Positions 1-10,153 are shown, numbered from the stretch's first letter. The stretch is DNA of 64,000 nucleotides from Spongilla lacustris (GCA_949361645.1 OX442422.1:1598580-1662579), one strand, 5' to 3'. Program-made: numbers and translations. Notes: a model not told the origin generated them from the sequence alone.

Positions 1-943
1 TTTTTAGTTTTGGCTTTATGTGCATCCATAGCGGGCATGTTGGGGCTGTCTCTTGGTTGTTGCTTTTTCAAAACAATATGCCAGCAATCAGGTCTCTACA
101 TCAGATGCAATCACAGCAGAAGGAGTATCATCAACACCAGTTACTCAGCGTTCTCTGTCTAAGAAATTGGAATGCCACCTTTTAAATTCTTTGTTAGGGG
201 CTTCCTCTATGGCAGACAGAGCTCGCCTATTATCTGTTTCGGCTTCTCATGCTGCATCATGGTTGTCCGTAACTCCATCTCTGGCCTTGGGTTTGCACCT
301 TGAACCTAATGAGCTTTATGCCTCTATAAGGTGGTGGTTAGGGTTGGACACCTCTGGTGGTTCTCTGTGTCCTGTCTGCTCTCAGAAAGGCCTGGACCCA
401 CTTGGCCACCACGCTACCACATGTTCTCATGGAGGTGATGTAGTGACCCGACATAACCTGTTACGGGATGTTGTGGCTAACCTTTTTCGTCAGGCTCACA
501 TGGGAGTCACAGTAGAGGCGGGCTATGGCCTTACACATGATAATAGCCGCTCACGCCCAGCAGATGTCCTGGTAACAAGATGGGAAAAGGGTTTGCCTGC
601 AGCTTTGGATATAACAGTGATATCCCCACTTAATCCTGCCATCCTTGATGAGTCTTGTTCAGCAGCTGGAGTAGCTGCAGTAGCCGCAGAGTCCCGCAAA
701 CATGTTGCTAACGACCCTAAGTGCTTCGAGCTGGGGTGGACCTGTGTTCCATTGGCTGTAGAAACCTATGGGAATTGGGGGGTGGAGGCCCAAGTAACAT
801 TTTCCCGCCTAGCCTCTCTATTTGCTGCAAGCCACAGTGTGTCAAAATCAAAGGCAACAGCTGACATTTATGGTCGCTTAAACCTGACCCTGACCAGGTC
901 TGTGGCCAGGGCTATCCTGGCCAGGGGTCTAAGGCCAAAATAG
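1..943 (+). pseudogene. LINE copy 1: C-terminal CCHC + restriction-like endonuclease fragment
   Basis: This is an open frame of about 296 residues with no good ATG at its left end; it is probably the 3' part of a longer retrotransposon ORF cut by the window edge. In order it shows a linker with SWLSVTPS, a zinc-finger-like CPVC-x10-HHATTC segment, GGDVVTRHN (the RHN motif next to the CCHC in R2/R4-type LINEs), then RPADVLV...PAALDITV, which fits a PD-(D/E)xK endonuclease core, and a conserved end (PLAVETYGNWG, IYGRLNLTL). Such domains nick the target for target-primed reverse transcription. The reverse transcriptase itself is not in the window. This is the best preserved of eight copies here. 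The family call rests on motif order; the exact clade is inferred. Confidence 0.7.
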
Positions 944-1041
944 ATGTTACATATACAGTGCTCATATTGAACTCTTTAGTGTAAGTTTTCTGTATGTCAT
1001 ATAAATTATGCCAGCACCTATAACATCACAATGTCATAACA

Positions 1042-1232
<191 letters not shown>

Positions 1233-1375
1233 GTGTACACACACTCACCAACCACCACCACCACCAGGACACCACAAAAAATAATTATGGTTTCATTTAT
1301 AGCTAGATAGATCTCTAGCTTACATGTACATGTATTGGTAATAATAATAGGGGATCTCAGTCATTCTTTCTACTG

Positions 1376-1842
1376 GCCTGGAACTGCATCTTGATTCTGC
1401 TGAATGTCAGGTAACACTTAGATGGTGGTTGGGTCTTGACACCTTAGGAGTTTCCCTGTGTCCTCATTGTTCTGATATTGCCCTTGACCCTTTAAGTCAT
1501 CATGCAGCCTCCTGCAGGCATGGTGGGGATGTGGTTGCAAGGCACAATCACTTGTGGGATATCTTTGCTAACTTTTGCCGCCGGGCCCATCTTTCTGTGA
1601 GGGTTGAAGTGGGGTATGGCTTAGCTAGGGACCATGCTAACTCCAGCCCAGTGGATGTCCTCTTTCAGGGATGGAACAGAGGAAAACCTGCAGCCTTTGA
1701 GATTACTGTCGCTTCACCCCTTACACCAGTAACCTTGAACAGTGCCAGTGCATCTGTGGGAGCAGCAGCCTATGCTGCTGAATGTGTAGAAAGCATGCAG
1801 CCAATGACACCAAATGCCAGGAGTTGGGGTGCAAGTCCCTGG
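1376..1842 (+). pseudogene. LINE copy 2, left part (CCHC + endonuclease)
   Basis: This is a 5'-truncated copy of the RLE LINE. It reads through LRWWLGLDTLG, CPHC-x10-HHAASC, GGDVVARHN and PVDVLF...PAAFEITV. A frameshift follows near 1790, and the KCQELG block is reached in the next frame. At about 1842 homology stops and a gypsy-type pol end begins. The LINE resumes near 2383, so the copy is split by a nested insertion. It is non-functional as it stands. Confidence 0.7.
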
Positions 1843-1852
1843 TGAATGTTGC

Positions 1853-2147
1853 AATTTCAGACGGTCCAAGGAGAAGGGTTGTGCATGTTAACAGGATTAG
1901 ACATCGTCACCAGCCAGCCATGCAGCTCCATGTGGAAGATGCTCTTCCAGAAAACCAGGGCGGTCATCTACATTGGCAAGCACCCCAAGTCGACCATGAT
2001 ATCCTTGATGTCATGCCAACCGAGGAGCACCAGCCTGAAGATCCACCTGTTCAGATCCCAGCAGAGAACCATGTTGCTGAAGACCTGGTTGAGGTGCCTC
2101 GCAGGTACCCTGAACGTGTGAGACACCGACCTGACTATTTTTAAGCT
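1853..2147 (+). pseudogene. Ty3/gypsy pol 3' end (integrase C-terminus)
   Basis: About 95 codons contain RRRVVHVNRIR, then QVDHDILD and an acidic/proline stretch, ending RRYPERVRHRPDYF-stop. Both the VHVNRLR-type motif and the RRYP-R-R-P-D-Y/F ending are characteristic of the integrase C-terminus of metazoan gypsy elements. Everything upstream of this in the element is missing. It is followed by a polypurine stretch and an LTR-like sequence. It sits inside LINE copy 2 in the same orientation. Confidence 0.55.
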
Positions 2148-2176
2148 TGAGGTCAAGCTTCAAATTGATGGAGAGG

Positions 2177-2382
2177 TGTGTAATCATCTCATCAACATCT
2201 ATTGGCAGTAGCATGTGCATGGACTAATCCAACTGGATCTCTAGTTGTGTGTGTGACCCATGCATGGACCAAATGTGTGAACCCCTCCTTTTGGTGTGTG
2301 ACATGCAAGTATATATTGTATGTACATTGCTGAAGAATCAGAATATTATCAGTTGTCATTGCTATTGAGATCGGGACCTACA
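2177..2382 (+). mobile_element. Candidate gypsy 3' LTR
   Basis: It starts TGTGTAATC directly after a purine tract (GGAGAGG) downstream of the gypsy pol stop, and ends CCTACA immediately before LINE homology resumes. About 206 bp is a reasonable LTR size. No second LTR copy is present, so the boundaries are inferred from the TG...CA ends and from the flanking LINE. Confidence 0.45.
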
Positions 2383-2415
2383 CTTCCACTACGAAACGTA
2401 CGGTAACTGGGCGGT

Positions 2416-2482
<67 letters not shown>

Positions 2483-2660
2483 TGGAGGCTCAGAGTGTTT
2501 TTTTCCCATCTTGCCTCTCTACTTGCCATCGGCCAGGCCATTCCCAAACCCAAAATGCTGAGTGACATCTATGGCCACCTCAACATGTCACTGGTGAGGT
2601 CAGTGGCTAGGGCCATCATGGGGGAGAGAAAATGTCCAGATAGGTTAGTAGAACTGTAGA
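2383..2660 (+). pseudogene. LINE copy 2, right part with poly-G expansion
   Basis: The copy resumes with an ETYGNW block, is interrupted by a long G tract, and continues VFFSHLASLL ... SDIYGHLNMSLVRSVARAIMG. The G tract lies exactly where copy 1 has a short G6 run in the NWGVEA codons, so it looks like expansion of a native homopolymer. Confidence 0.65.
2416..2480. repeat. Poly-G tract (about 65 nt)
   Basis: An uninterrupted G run on the + strand inside the LINE coding sequence. Its exact length is unreliable in any sequencing technology. Confidence 0.95.
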
Positions 2661-2730
2661 TTTGTTAGCAGAATGTATTTTAGTTAGTAGAATTGCAGGT
2701 TTGTCAAATTTGTACCTATTGTATTCCTTA

Positions 2731-3105
2731 CCAATAATAATAACAACTGGCACCTTGGCAAACCTGCTGCTTTTGACCTCACTACCACTTTACTGCTTAA
2801 CCCAACCACTTTGACTGAAGCGGGGGTGAGGTGTGGGTCTTCTGCTTTGGTTGCTGAGGCAAGAAAGCATAATGCCAATGATTCCAAGTGTGGCTGAGCG
2901 TGGATGAGTGTGCATTCCCCTAACTGTGGAGTCATATGGATGCTGGGGCATGGAAGCACAACAATCCTTCTTGCGGCTTGCAGCTCGTCTAGCCATCCAA
3001 ATGGGATGTAAAAAATCACAGGCTACCACCATCTTGTACCAGAGGCTAAGCCTTTCGCTCGTGAGAGCCAATGCTAGAGCCTAGCTCTCCCGTGCAAGGT
3101 TTCAG
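2731..3105 (+). pseudogene. LINE copy 3 (endonuclease C-terminal fragment)
   Basis: It begins right after a short ATAATAATAAC tract and reads HLGKPAAFDLT, then ARKHNANDSKC, with frameshifts and stops before a final segment resembling the LVRANARA ending. The upstream CCHC part is absent. It is a decayed 5'-truncated copy. Confidence 0.6.
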
Positions 3106-3182
3106 CATTCGGAGTAGGGGGGTTGAGGTGTGTGGGTGTGGGATGGTTGCTGCTGTGACTGTCAGTCACTCCCTCCCCTCGA

Positions 3183-3872
3183 CTTAACCTCCACTTGGAT
3201 CCGGCAGAATTTCAAGTAGCACTGAAGTGGTGGTTGGGTATCACAGTTGTCCAAGGCCAAAGTTGCCCTCACTGACTTTCCTTTGCATTGGATGACTTTG
3301 GCCATCACACCCTCAGTTGTAAGCATGGAGGGTATGTGGTATTGCGCCATAATAAGCTCCGGGACATTTTTTCAGACTTCTGCCAACGTGCTTGCCTGGG
3401 TCCATGTCTAGAGATGGGATGTGGGGCTGGGATTACCAATACACAATCCCACCCAGCAGATGTTCTTGTCCCTAACTGGGACCTTGGCAAACCTTAGACT
3501 GGGACCTTGGCAAACCTTAGACTTGTCTCCATCACGTCCACGCTACATTCAAGTGTCTTGCTAGAAGCGAGCGTGACGGCAGGTTCGGCAGCCCTTGCAG
3601 CTGAGAACAGAAAGCACAACAGCAATGACAGGAAGTGTGAAGAACTGGGTTGGGTCTGCATCCCACTTGTGGTCGAGACCTATGGGTGTTGGGGTGCTGC
3701 AGCAGTGGCGGCTTTTTCTAAGCTTGCTGGTCGTCTTTCCACCAGGCTAAACCAACCCAAATCTAGGACCATCTTTGGAATATACAGCCGCCTAGGCCTA
3801 GCCTTAGTGAGAGCCAACTGCAGAGCCATCCTGTCCAGGTTTAGGTTCAATTCCGAGGTTTTATGCATTTAG
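3183..3872 (+). pseudogene. LINE copy 4 (CCHC + endonuclease)
   Basis: It reads LNLHLDPAEFQVAL-KWWLG, a damaged CPH* zinc element, then FGHHTLSCKHGGYVVLRHNKLRD and HPADVLVPNWDLGKP. A roughly 23-bp tandem duplication at 3476-3522 (the codons for DLGKP repeated) shifts the frame. The conserved C-terminus follows in another frame (ALAAENRKH, ELGWVCIPLVVETYGCWG, ALVRANCRAILSR) up to a stop at 3870. A 3' tail of about 55 nt leads into a (TAA)n tract. Confidence 0.65.
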
Positions 3873-3922
3873 TAACAATATTAGTAATGTGATGTTATAT
3901 TCATTCGTTCATGTATTCTATG

Positions 3923-3926
<4 letters not shown>

Positions 3927-3998
<72 letters not shown>
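3927..3998. repeat. (TAA)n microsatellite between LINE copies 4 and 5
   Basis: About 24 perfect TAA units lie between the 3' tail of copy 4 and the first coding base of the 5'-truncated copy 5. Confidence 0.97.
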
Positions 3999-4000
<2 letters not shown>

Positions 4001-4506
4001 CAACGTCGTACACGACCTGCTGATGTTCTGGTCCCTGACTGGATGTTAGGCAAGCCAGCTGCCTTTGACATTACCGTCACATCACCGCTTAACCCAAGTA
4101 CCTTTACTGAAGCGAGTGTGATGGCAGGGTCAGCAGCCTTGGCAGCAGAGCAGCGGAAGCATAATGCCAATGATGTGAAATGCTCTGAGCTTGGGTGGAA
4201 GCGTGTCCCACTAGCTGTGGAGAGCTATGGGTGTTGGGGTACAGAAGCTAGGCAGCACCTGGCACAATTGGCTTCTCGTCTGGCTACACGCTACATTACC
4301 TCAAAGTCCCAGGCTACCTCCAATTTGTACGGGAGACTCAACTTGACCCTGGTGAGGGCAAATGTTCGAGCTCTGCTGTCCCGTCCAATGTCCTTTCAAG
4401 ACACCTGTTAGATAGTGTGTTACCATTATTAGTTACGTTGTGTTTATTGCATAATAATCATAATAACATAAGTGGTGTATATGTGTACTTGTAATTGTAA
4501 TTTTTC

Positions 4507-4507
<1 letters not shown>
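3999..4507 (+). pseudogene. LINE copy 5 (endonuclease C-terminus and 3' tail)
   Basis: Starting directly at the TAA tract it reads RPADVLVPDWMLGKPAAFDITV, then ELGWKRVPLAVESYGCWG and LNLTLVRANVRALLSR, ending at a stop at 4409. The frame is open over its whole length, so this is a relatively young copy. The 3' untranslated tail (4412-4507) ends in a segment that recurs after copy 7 (4471-4505 matches 5098-5133), which defines the family's 3' end. Confidence 0.7.

Positions 4508-4560
<53 letters not shown>
4508..4560. repeat. (AAT)n microsatellite at LINE 3' tail
   Basis: A pure AAT tract directly follows the 3' tail of copy 5 and directly precedes the truncated copy 6. Confidence 0.97.
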
Positions 4561-4561
<1 letters not shown>

Positions 4562-4760
4562 TGTTCTCACGCCTAGCATCTTTACTGTCCATCCATCATG
4601 GTCGCCCCAAATCTGTTGCCCTGTTTGACATCTACAGCAGAATGAACATGTGCCTGGTCAGATCAATATCCAGGGCCATCATGGGCAGAATATGTAGTAG
4701 TTCTTTAGGACATTTGTGGGTAGTGTAGTGTAGTGTAGTGTAGTGTAGCTAGTGCAGTGT
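4561..4760 (+). pseudogene. LINE copy 6 (last about 50 codons)
   Basis: The frame reads VFSRLASLLSIHH, FDIYSRMNMCLVRSISRAIMGR. It is severely 5' truncated, begins at the AAT tract, and is followed by a short (TAGTG)n repeat at about 4722-4750. Confidence 0.6.
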
Positions 4761-4799
4761 CAGTAGCCTGAGTTCGTTTTTTATACTTGTGAGTCGTGT

Positions 4800-4834
4800 T
4801 AATAATAATAATAATATTCAAAAATAATAATAAC
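4800..4834. repeat. Imperfect (TAA)n tract before LINE copy 7
   Basis: AATAATAATAATAAT, a short interruption, then AATAATAATAAC. It again sits at the 5' truncation point of a LINE copy. Confidence 0.85.
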
Positions 4835-5160
4835 AAGTGTGCAGAGCTTGGATGGGTTGCTATACCCTTAGCAGTTGAGACTTACGGTTGCTGGGGTGCA
4901 GAAGCCCAGTCCACCATTTCTCGGCTAGCATCCCGTCTGGCCATCCAGTTGCAGTGCAGCAAATCCAAGGCCATCACTAACATCTACCAACGTCTCAATC
5001 TAACACTGGTGAGAGCAAATGCTCAAGCTTTACTATCACGTTCAGGCTTTTTCAGGTCTGAGGATGGAGTTTAACTTTGATTTTTGCATGTTTTTCAAGT
5101 GGTGTATATGTGTACTTGTAATTGTAATTTTCCTATTCGAAGAATAACTTGCCCAATTAT
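4835..5160 (+). pseudogene. LINE copy 7 (C-terminal fragment and 3' tail)
   Basis: It reads KCAELGWVAIPLAVETYGCWG through LNLTLVRANAQALLSRSG to a stop at 5072. The tail shares the GTGGTGTATATGTGTACTTG block with copy 5. Confidence 0.65.
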
Positions 5161-5322
5161 GAATGTAATTAGAGATGTGCGGTAATTGTACTCGGTAATC
5201 CGTATCGAATACGGAGACGATAACTGTACATACATGTAACTTCACTCCATGAAACAGCACGAAGGTACTTTAATACTGGTATGGGTTTGGGGAACATGTA
5301 TACCATTTTTTTGTTAGCATCA

Positions 5323-5325
<3 letters not shown>

Positions 5326-5361
<36 letters not shown>

Positions 5362-5408
5362 GTGTGCGTGTGTGTGTGTGGCGTGCGTGTGTGTGTGCGT
5401 GTGTGTGC
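5326..5408. repeat. (TG)n microsatellite
   Basis: A TG/CG-interrupted dinucleotide tract. The frames across it are low complexity. Confidence 0.95.
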
Positions 5409-7629
5409 AGACATGTAGGTGGTCATATCCAATCTATTAGGATCCTGGCACAGATGTACATAATGTACTGCATAGGAAGTAGAAATATAGCCATCTAGCT
5501 ATTTTCTACACACTAGCTAAATGGCCCTGCATGTGTGCATCCAACTGAAGTATATCCTCTCACCCATGAAATTTTGCTGTTTTTCAGGGTGGACAATTAA
5601 GGCCATTTAAGGGCATGGTTGATAGCTATGCTTTCATCATCAGTTCATAGCATTAACATTAACTGTTCCAACCCTCCCTCTGCACACATATAATACATGT
5701 ACAGGAGTCCCCATATATATGTGGTGCTTTGTGGTAATCATAAATAGTATATTTACAACATCTTCACCAAACTCAAAGTGTACCAAATTCAAAGTAGTTT
5801 TTGACCAAAGGTCACCTTATTGGCAGGCAAATTAAATATAGTATGTCCCCTTTTCTGCCCACTTTCATTTGATGCCATAGCAGTTTCAACTATACTATAG
5901 TACATGTAAGGAGTGCTGAAGAACAACTGAAGAACCACATCACAGCCTCCTATGCACCTTCTATATTTAGTCCCCTCCTTTCCTCTACAGCTTCTCCTTC
6001 CTGCCTCCTTCCTGTGTGGGTGTAGATGTGGATAGAAGACATGCTTTGACTGTGTCAGTCGCAGCTCCAATTACAAACCCAAAAGAGTGGTCATGCAACC
6101 TCTGAGACAGATTCTCAACTCCATGCAAAAGGTATCACTGCATAATGTTTTATATTTTTAATTCTTTTTAAAAAAATAGTCCTACATGTATATATATATT
6201 TGTACAATTTAAACACACAACACAATGTCAAACACTATTACAAATTACCAGCTAAACACATTCTTGTATAGAGCTCTAGGTGTTACTGATAGTAGCTTGA
6301 GGTTAATGTCTTTCCATCTTTACCTTGCATATGAAGTAAAGTAAGGAGTCCTATACTGTAGTAAAAATTACTGCACATCTCCAACATGTGTTTGAATTTT
6401 GGTGATACATATCGTGCAAAACAAAGTGTATGAAAAGTGTGTGAGGACTACAATTTGAACATGGGGGAACCCCTTTTCTCTATAATCATTGTCGTTTTTA
6501 TATTTATAGTGTGGTGAGTTAACAAGTATATTATTTAACTGAGCTTGAGGTTAAAGTCTTTCCATCTTTACCTTGCATATGTAGTAAAGTAAGGAGTCCT
6601 ATGCTGTAGTAAAAATGATTGCACATCTGTGTTTGAATGTTGGTGATGTTGGTGTGGCCATATTATGCAATACAAAGTGTATTAAAAGTGGGTGGGAGGG
6701 GTGAAATACTACAATTCGAACATGGGTGTAAATGTATATATATGTATCCTCAATTAAAGCACACACTGCACTTGTAGTGGTATGGCAACACGTATGTGTA
6801 CACACAATATGAGGTGGAGGTTTCTATGTACAAATGACATAGTCTAATGCGATGGCTTTCATTTTGACAGTTTGGATTGGCAGCATATCTGTTACATAAA
6901 CCTGAATCGAGGTCCCATGTAATAGTACGACAATGTACGGAAAACAAATGGGAAGATGGTGTAAAAAGGGTTAGTATGAAATGTCTCAAAACAAAACAAA
7001 GTGATGGTATCCCCATGTGAGTAGGGCATGTTGCATACTAATTGAAACATACAAAATAAATATTTATTGTTTGTTTGTGCTGTTTTTATAACATCCTCTC
7101 CCATGTATGGCATTTCTTGTGCAGCAGATACCCATGCAACCATATAGCCTCAAATATATCAGGTGGCCACATTATTATAATGTTGCATGACCTACTACAT
7201 AAGTCCTCTAAATGATGCAGAATCATTCTCAGAAAGAAGCATTTTATTTAGACATGAATTGTCTGAGAACCCAATGGTGAGAAGTAATTAGAGACACTGT
7301 AGAACAAGTGTCATATGTGATTTGTTTGGGGAATAAACAATGCTTAATGTTTTGATGAAGGGGGAATGGTGGCCGGTGCCCCCCCTCCCGTGCTATGGTA
7401 CATGTATGTCTAACTCGAAAAGGCATGTAGATGTCCTATCCTTGTGAGGTACATTGCCAACTGAATCAGCAGCTGCACATGAAATTGTGTGCATATGTTC
7501 ACATATTCATGTTGGACACACAGCACTCCTGCAGCTGGTGATTGTTGAGTACAGCCATGAAGCAAGTGTGCTGGCCATCTCCTTTTCTTAGTGGCTGTGG
7601 TGTCATAGATGTGCATGATTCACATACAT
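5409..7629. other. No gene seen; one 145-bp direct duplication
   Basis: I see no convincing coding exon here. Two direct copies of a 145-bp segment lie at about 6295-6440 and 6540-6690 (GAGCTTGAGGTTAA... to ...AAAAGTG), about 85-90% alike with a spacing of 245 bp. The rest is AT-rich sequence with frequent ACATGTACATGTA palindromes. Confidence 0.6.
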
Positions 7630-7704
7630 GTAGCACTGTTGTTACTGACAACACATGTACATGTGTAGTTGCCCACATCCCCAGCCCTTATGTTGGTCAA
7701 ACTC
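7630..7704 (-). pseudogene. Orphan fragment of Ig7 exon of the Ig-receptor family
   Basis: On the - strand this stretch matches the end of the seventh Ig exon of receptor copies B and C (compare 51161-51245): the LTNIR, GNYTCVVSN and NNSAT block, with an inserted ACATGT and a small deletion. It lies 12.7 kb from the nearest receptor gene and has no accompanying exons. It is a dispersed remnant, not a gene. Confidence 0.6.
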
Positions 7705-7784
7705 TGGCTGTGCTTTTTCATTAAGCAAAATAGAATGTTTGGAGTCTTATATGGGCCAGTTGTTCTAGGACTAAATTTCCAAAA

Positions 7785-7964
7785 GTTTTTTTTTTTTTTT
7801 TTAAATAGGTTCCCTTCCCTCCTCTGCTGCCTTTCCTATAACTTGATTAACCCTGAGATAACCAGAGTGGCTCCATCTAAATCTTATCAGCAGCTGCTGT
7901 CCTGTTTAGGAGTAGAGCTAGCATTGACTACCAATTTCGTTAAAAAAAAAAAGAAATAAAAGTG
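7785..7964. other. Poly-T / poly-A bounded segment
   Basis: A T18 run at about 7785-7802 and an A-rich run at about 7940-7955 bracket 140 bp of unassigned sequence that precedes LINE copy 8. Confidence 0.4.
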
Positions 7965-8335
7965 CTCTCAGATGATGGACACTTCAGGTGGCTCACGGTG
8001 TTCCCTTTGCCCATATTCCATCCTGGATCCCGTAGGCCACCCAAGGATTATTAACAATCCTTGGGCCACCATGCATGCTACCACATGCAAATGAGAGGGA
8101 GATGTTGTGCATCATCATAACTTGCTGAGGGATGCTGCTTTTGCTGCTTCTTGTCGTTTGGCATACTTAAGTGCCAAAGTTGAAGTAGGCAATAACCTGA
8201 TCCCAGATCATGACCACACAAGATCAGATCAGCAGATGTTCTTGTCCACAACTTGTCTCAAGGCAAGCCAGCAGCATTTGACCTTTCAGTGACCTCATCA
8301 CTTCACAGTGGTTTATGTTTATGAAGGTAACCGGG
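7965..8335 (+). pseudogene. LINE copy 8, heavily decayed
   Basis: It is recognisable by DTSGGSRCSLCPY, a duplicated GGCCACC..CCTTGG segment inside the zinc element, HATTC, GDVVHHHNLLRD, and the remnants of ADVLV and KPAAFD in shifted frames. It is the oldest-looking copy and lies 2.9 kb from the others, in the same orientation. Confidence 0.55.
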
Positions 8336-8647
8336 ACATTTTCAAATTATTGTAAACCAATTTACCAAGATTGTTTGTATTGTTGCATATAATGAAGTTG
8401 AGTTAAGGATGATATTAATTATGGTTAATTAATTAAAATCAAATAAAAAAATCAAGTTTAACTAGATATTTCCAACTGTGAAACATTTTAATATTTCAAT
8501 AACATTTACTATCATATATAGCAATTAATGTTAATAATCATTTTTAAAAGAATAATTTATTAACATCAATCAAATGAAACCAAGATATATTGATCTTAAT
8601 GTTATTTAATAGTTCCCTAGAATCATTTAATTATAAACGTACTTGAG
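8336..8647. other. AT-rich segment without gene
   Basis: About 75% A+T, with no motif recognised and no usable frame. Confidence 0.5.
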
Positions 8648-8880
8648 GGGGGGGGGGGGGGGGGGGGGGCGGGTATCAAAGTTACGGGAGGGGGGGGGGG
8701 GGGGGGGGTCTTGGCCAAAAAGAAAAAAATTCATCACTTTTCTTTTTTTTTTGCACTTTAGCTCGCACTACAGCAACATAATGATGGAACCATATTGTTT
8801 GTAGTGTTCATGGTGCAAAGATAGGGCTTAACTGCCTATCTAGTGCAATTGTAAGCGGGGGGGGGGGGGGGGGGGGGGGC
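8648..8880. repeat. Cluster of three poly-G tracts
   Basis: G runs of about 20 nt each lie at about 8648-8670, 8689-8708 and 8860-8880. They fall where the rest of a gypsy pol would be expected downstream of the gag fragment. Confidence 0.9.
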
Positions 8881-8965
8881 GGGCACGGTTAATAACAGTC
8901 ATTAGGAAGTGGGCGTGGGTGGTGGGTGCATTGGACATGTAACAAGTGTAGTGAACATCTGATTT

Positions 8966-9982
8966 TCAAATACCAATACATGTATGCGAACCCGTATCCA
9001 CCAGTAACGTCGTAACACGACCGTCAAGAAAACCCTCAATCATTAAAGTGGAACTTACGGCCGCTGAATCCACGAAACTCTTCCTCGATGGACAGTTTCG
9101 CTTTAAGTGTCCCCGTTCCCCACAGTTCCAGCATACCGCCCCTTGCTGCTTATGTGAGTAGTTTGAAGAGCGCTTCTTTGCATAAGCGTTGTGGCCGAAG
9201 CCTCTTGCAGGCGCATCCTGCCGTGCATGCCCTTGGTCAAGTTGAAGCTGCTGAAGCTGTCTCTTGAGTTGGTGTAGCATTTTCTCAGAGTCTTCCACCT
9301 GCCTTCTCAGCTTCTCCACCATGGGTACGTTATCTGCACGCTTAACAGCCGCCGCGAACGACTCCTCTGAGTCCTCTCCGTCCCCCGGTTTCGTATCCCT
9401 TTCGACCGCCAGCGACTCCTGTGTGCGCTGTCTGCACAGCTTCTTCTGCGCCGCCTCTATAGCTTCCAACTGCGTCGCGAGAATAACGGCCTCTTCGACA
9501 GTTTTAGGCATCTCTTTCATGAGTCGCAGCTGCGTGGAGGAAGATTGCACACCCTGGATAAACTGGTCCCTTACCAATTCAAGCCGCTGGTCCGTAGACC
9601 ATTTCGGATACGCTTTATCTGCCATCATGCGCAAATACCCCACGTACTCGGCCAGCTGTTCGCCCGACTTCTGCACACGTCGCTGAAATTTCGCCTGCCA
9701 CTCTAACTGGTTACCTTCGGGGGCGTACTGGGCTCTTAGACACTGCGTCACTGCCTTGTAGTCTTCGGAGGCTACCAAACCTTGTTGCGCTACCAACCTG
9801 AAAGGACCTTCCGCCAACAATGGAAGAAGCTCCTTCGTCCACTGTTTCTCCGCTATCTTCGCTTGGTTCACGTACATTTCAAAGCGAGTGAGCCACAGCA
9901 ACAAGTCTGTCTCTTCTGTAAATAGGGGTGGAGGCCGTAAGCTCATCCTTACCGTTCGTGAGAGAAGCTCCTCCGCCGTCAT
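8966..9982 (-). CDS. Ty3/gypsy Gag with zinc knuckle and truncated protease
   Basis: A 338-residue open frame. The N-terminal two thirds is a retrotransposon capsid-like Gag (RFEMYV, LWLTRF, YLRMMADKAYP, LVRDQFIQGV). A coiled-coil-prone, Q/L-rich segment follows (about residues 220-250), then one CCHC knuckle CWNCGERGHLKRNC, and the frame ends within an aspartic protease at LLVDTGSHTC (the DTG is the catalytic motif). Start: ATG at 9982 lies a few bases after the primer-binding site. The rest of pol is absent; poly-G tracts follow. It is a 3'-truncated element, although the Gag frame itself is intact. Confidence 0.85.
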   Translation of the reverse strand: MTAEELLSRTVRMSLRPPPLFTEETDLLLWLTRFEMYVNQAKIAEKQWTKELLPLLAEGPFRLVAQQGLVASEDYKAVTQCLRAQYAPEGNQLEWQAKFQRRVQKSGEQLAEYVGYLRMMADKAYPKWSTDQRLELVRDQFIQGVQSSSTQLRLMKEMPKTVEEAVILATQLEAIEAAQKKLCRQRTQESLAVERDTKPGDGEDSEESFAAAVKRADNVPMVEKLRRQVEDSEKMLHQLKRQLQQLQLDQGHARQDAPARGFGHNAYAKKRSSNYSHKQQGAVCWNCGERGHLKRNCPSRKSFVDSAAVSSTLMIEGFLDGRVTTLLVDTGSHTCIGI

Positions 9983-9986
9983 CCCT

Positions 9987-10004
9987 ATCCCACTTCTGAC
10001 ACCA
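9987..10004 (-). promoter_or_regulatory. Primer-binding site, tRNA-Leu type
   Basis: The + strand reads ATCCCACTTCTGACACCA, i.e. the 3' end of a tRNA-Leu (CAG) acceptor/T-arm plus CCA with one difference. On the - strand this is the 18-nt site that would prime minus-strand DNA synthesis, placed between the LTR and gag. Confidence 0.75.
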
Positions 10005-10153
10005 ATATAATAATATTACATTGATCAGGTTTTGCACAGTATTAAGAAGACTCACTCTAAACAGCAATGCATCACAATAAATACTCCCGATCTGTCCGGT
10101 TAATCATTCGCTAGTTAGCAATTACAGTCAGTTCATTACACCAGTTCATTACA
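10005..10153 (-). mobile_element. Candidate short 5' LTR of the gypsy element
   Basis: On the - strand the sequence starts TGTAATGAACTGG (the motif is repeated once in tandem) and runs to the primer-binding site, about 150 bp. No partner LTR exists in the window, so the upper limit is inferred. Confidence 0.4.

Noticed and set aside
9264..9686. 140-residue + strand frame
   Set aside because: Antisense shadow of the gypsy Gag frame, with no motif of its own.
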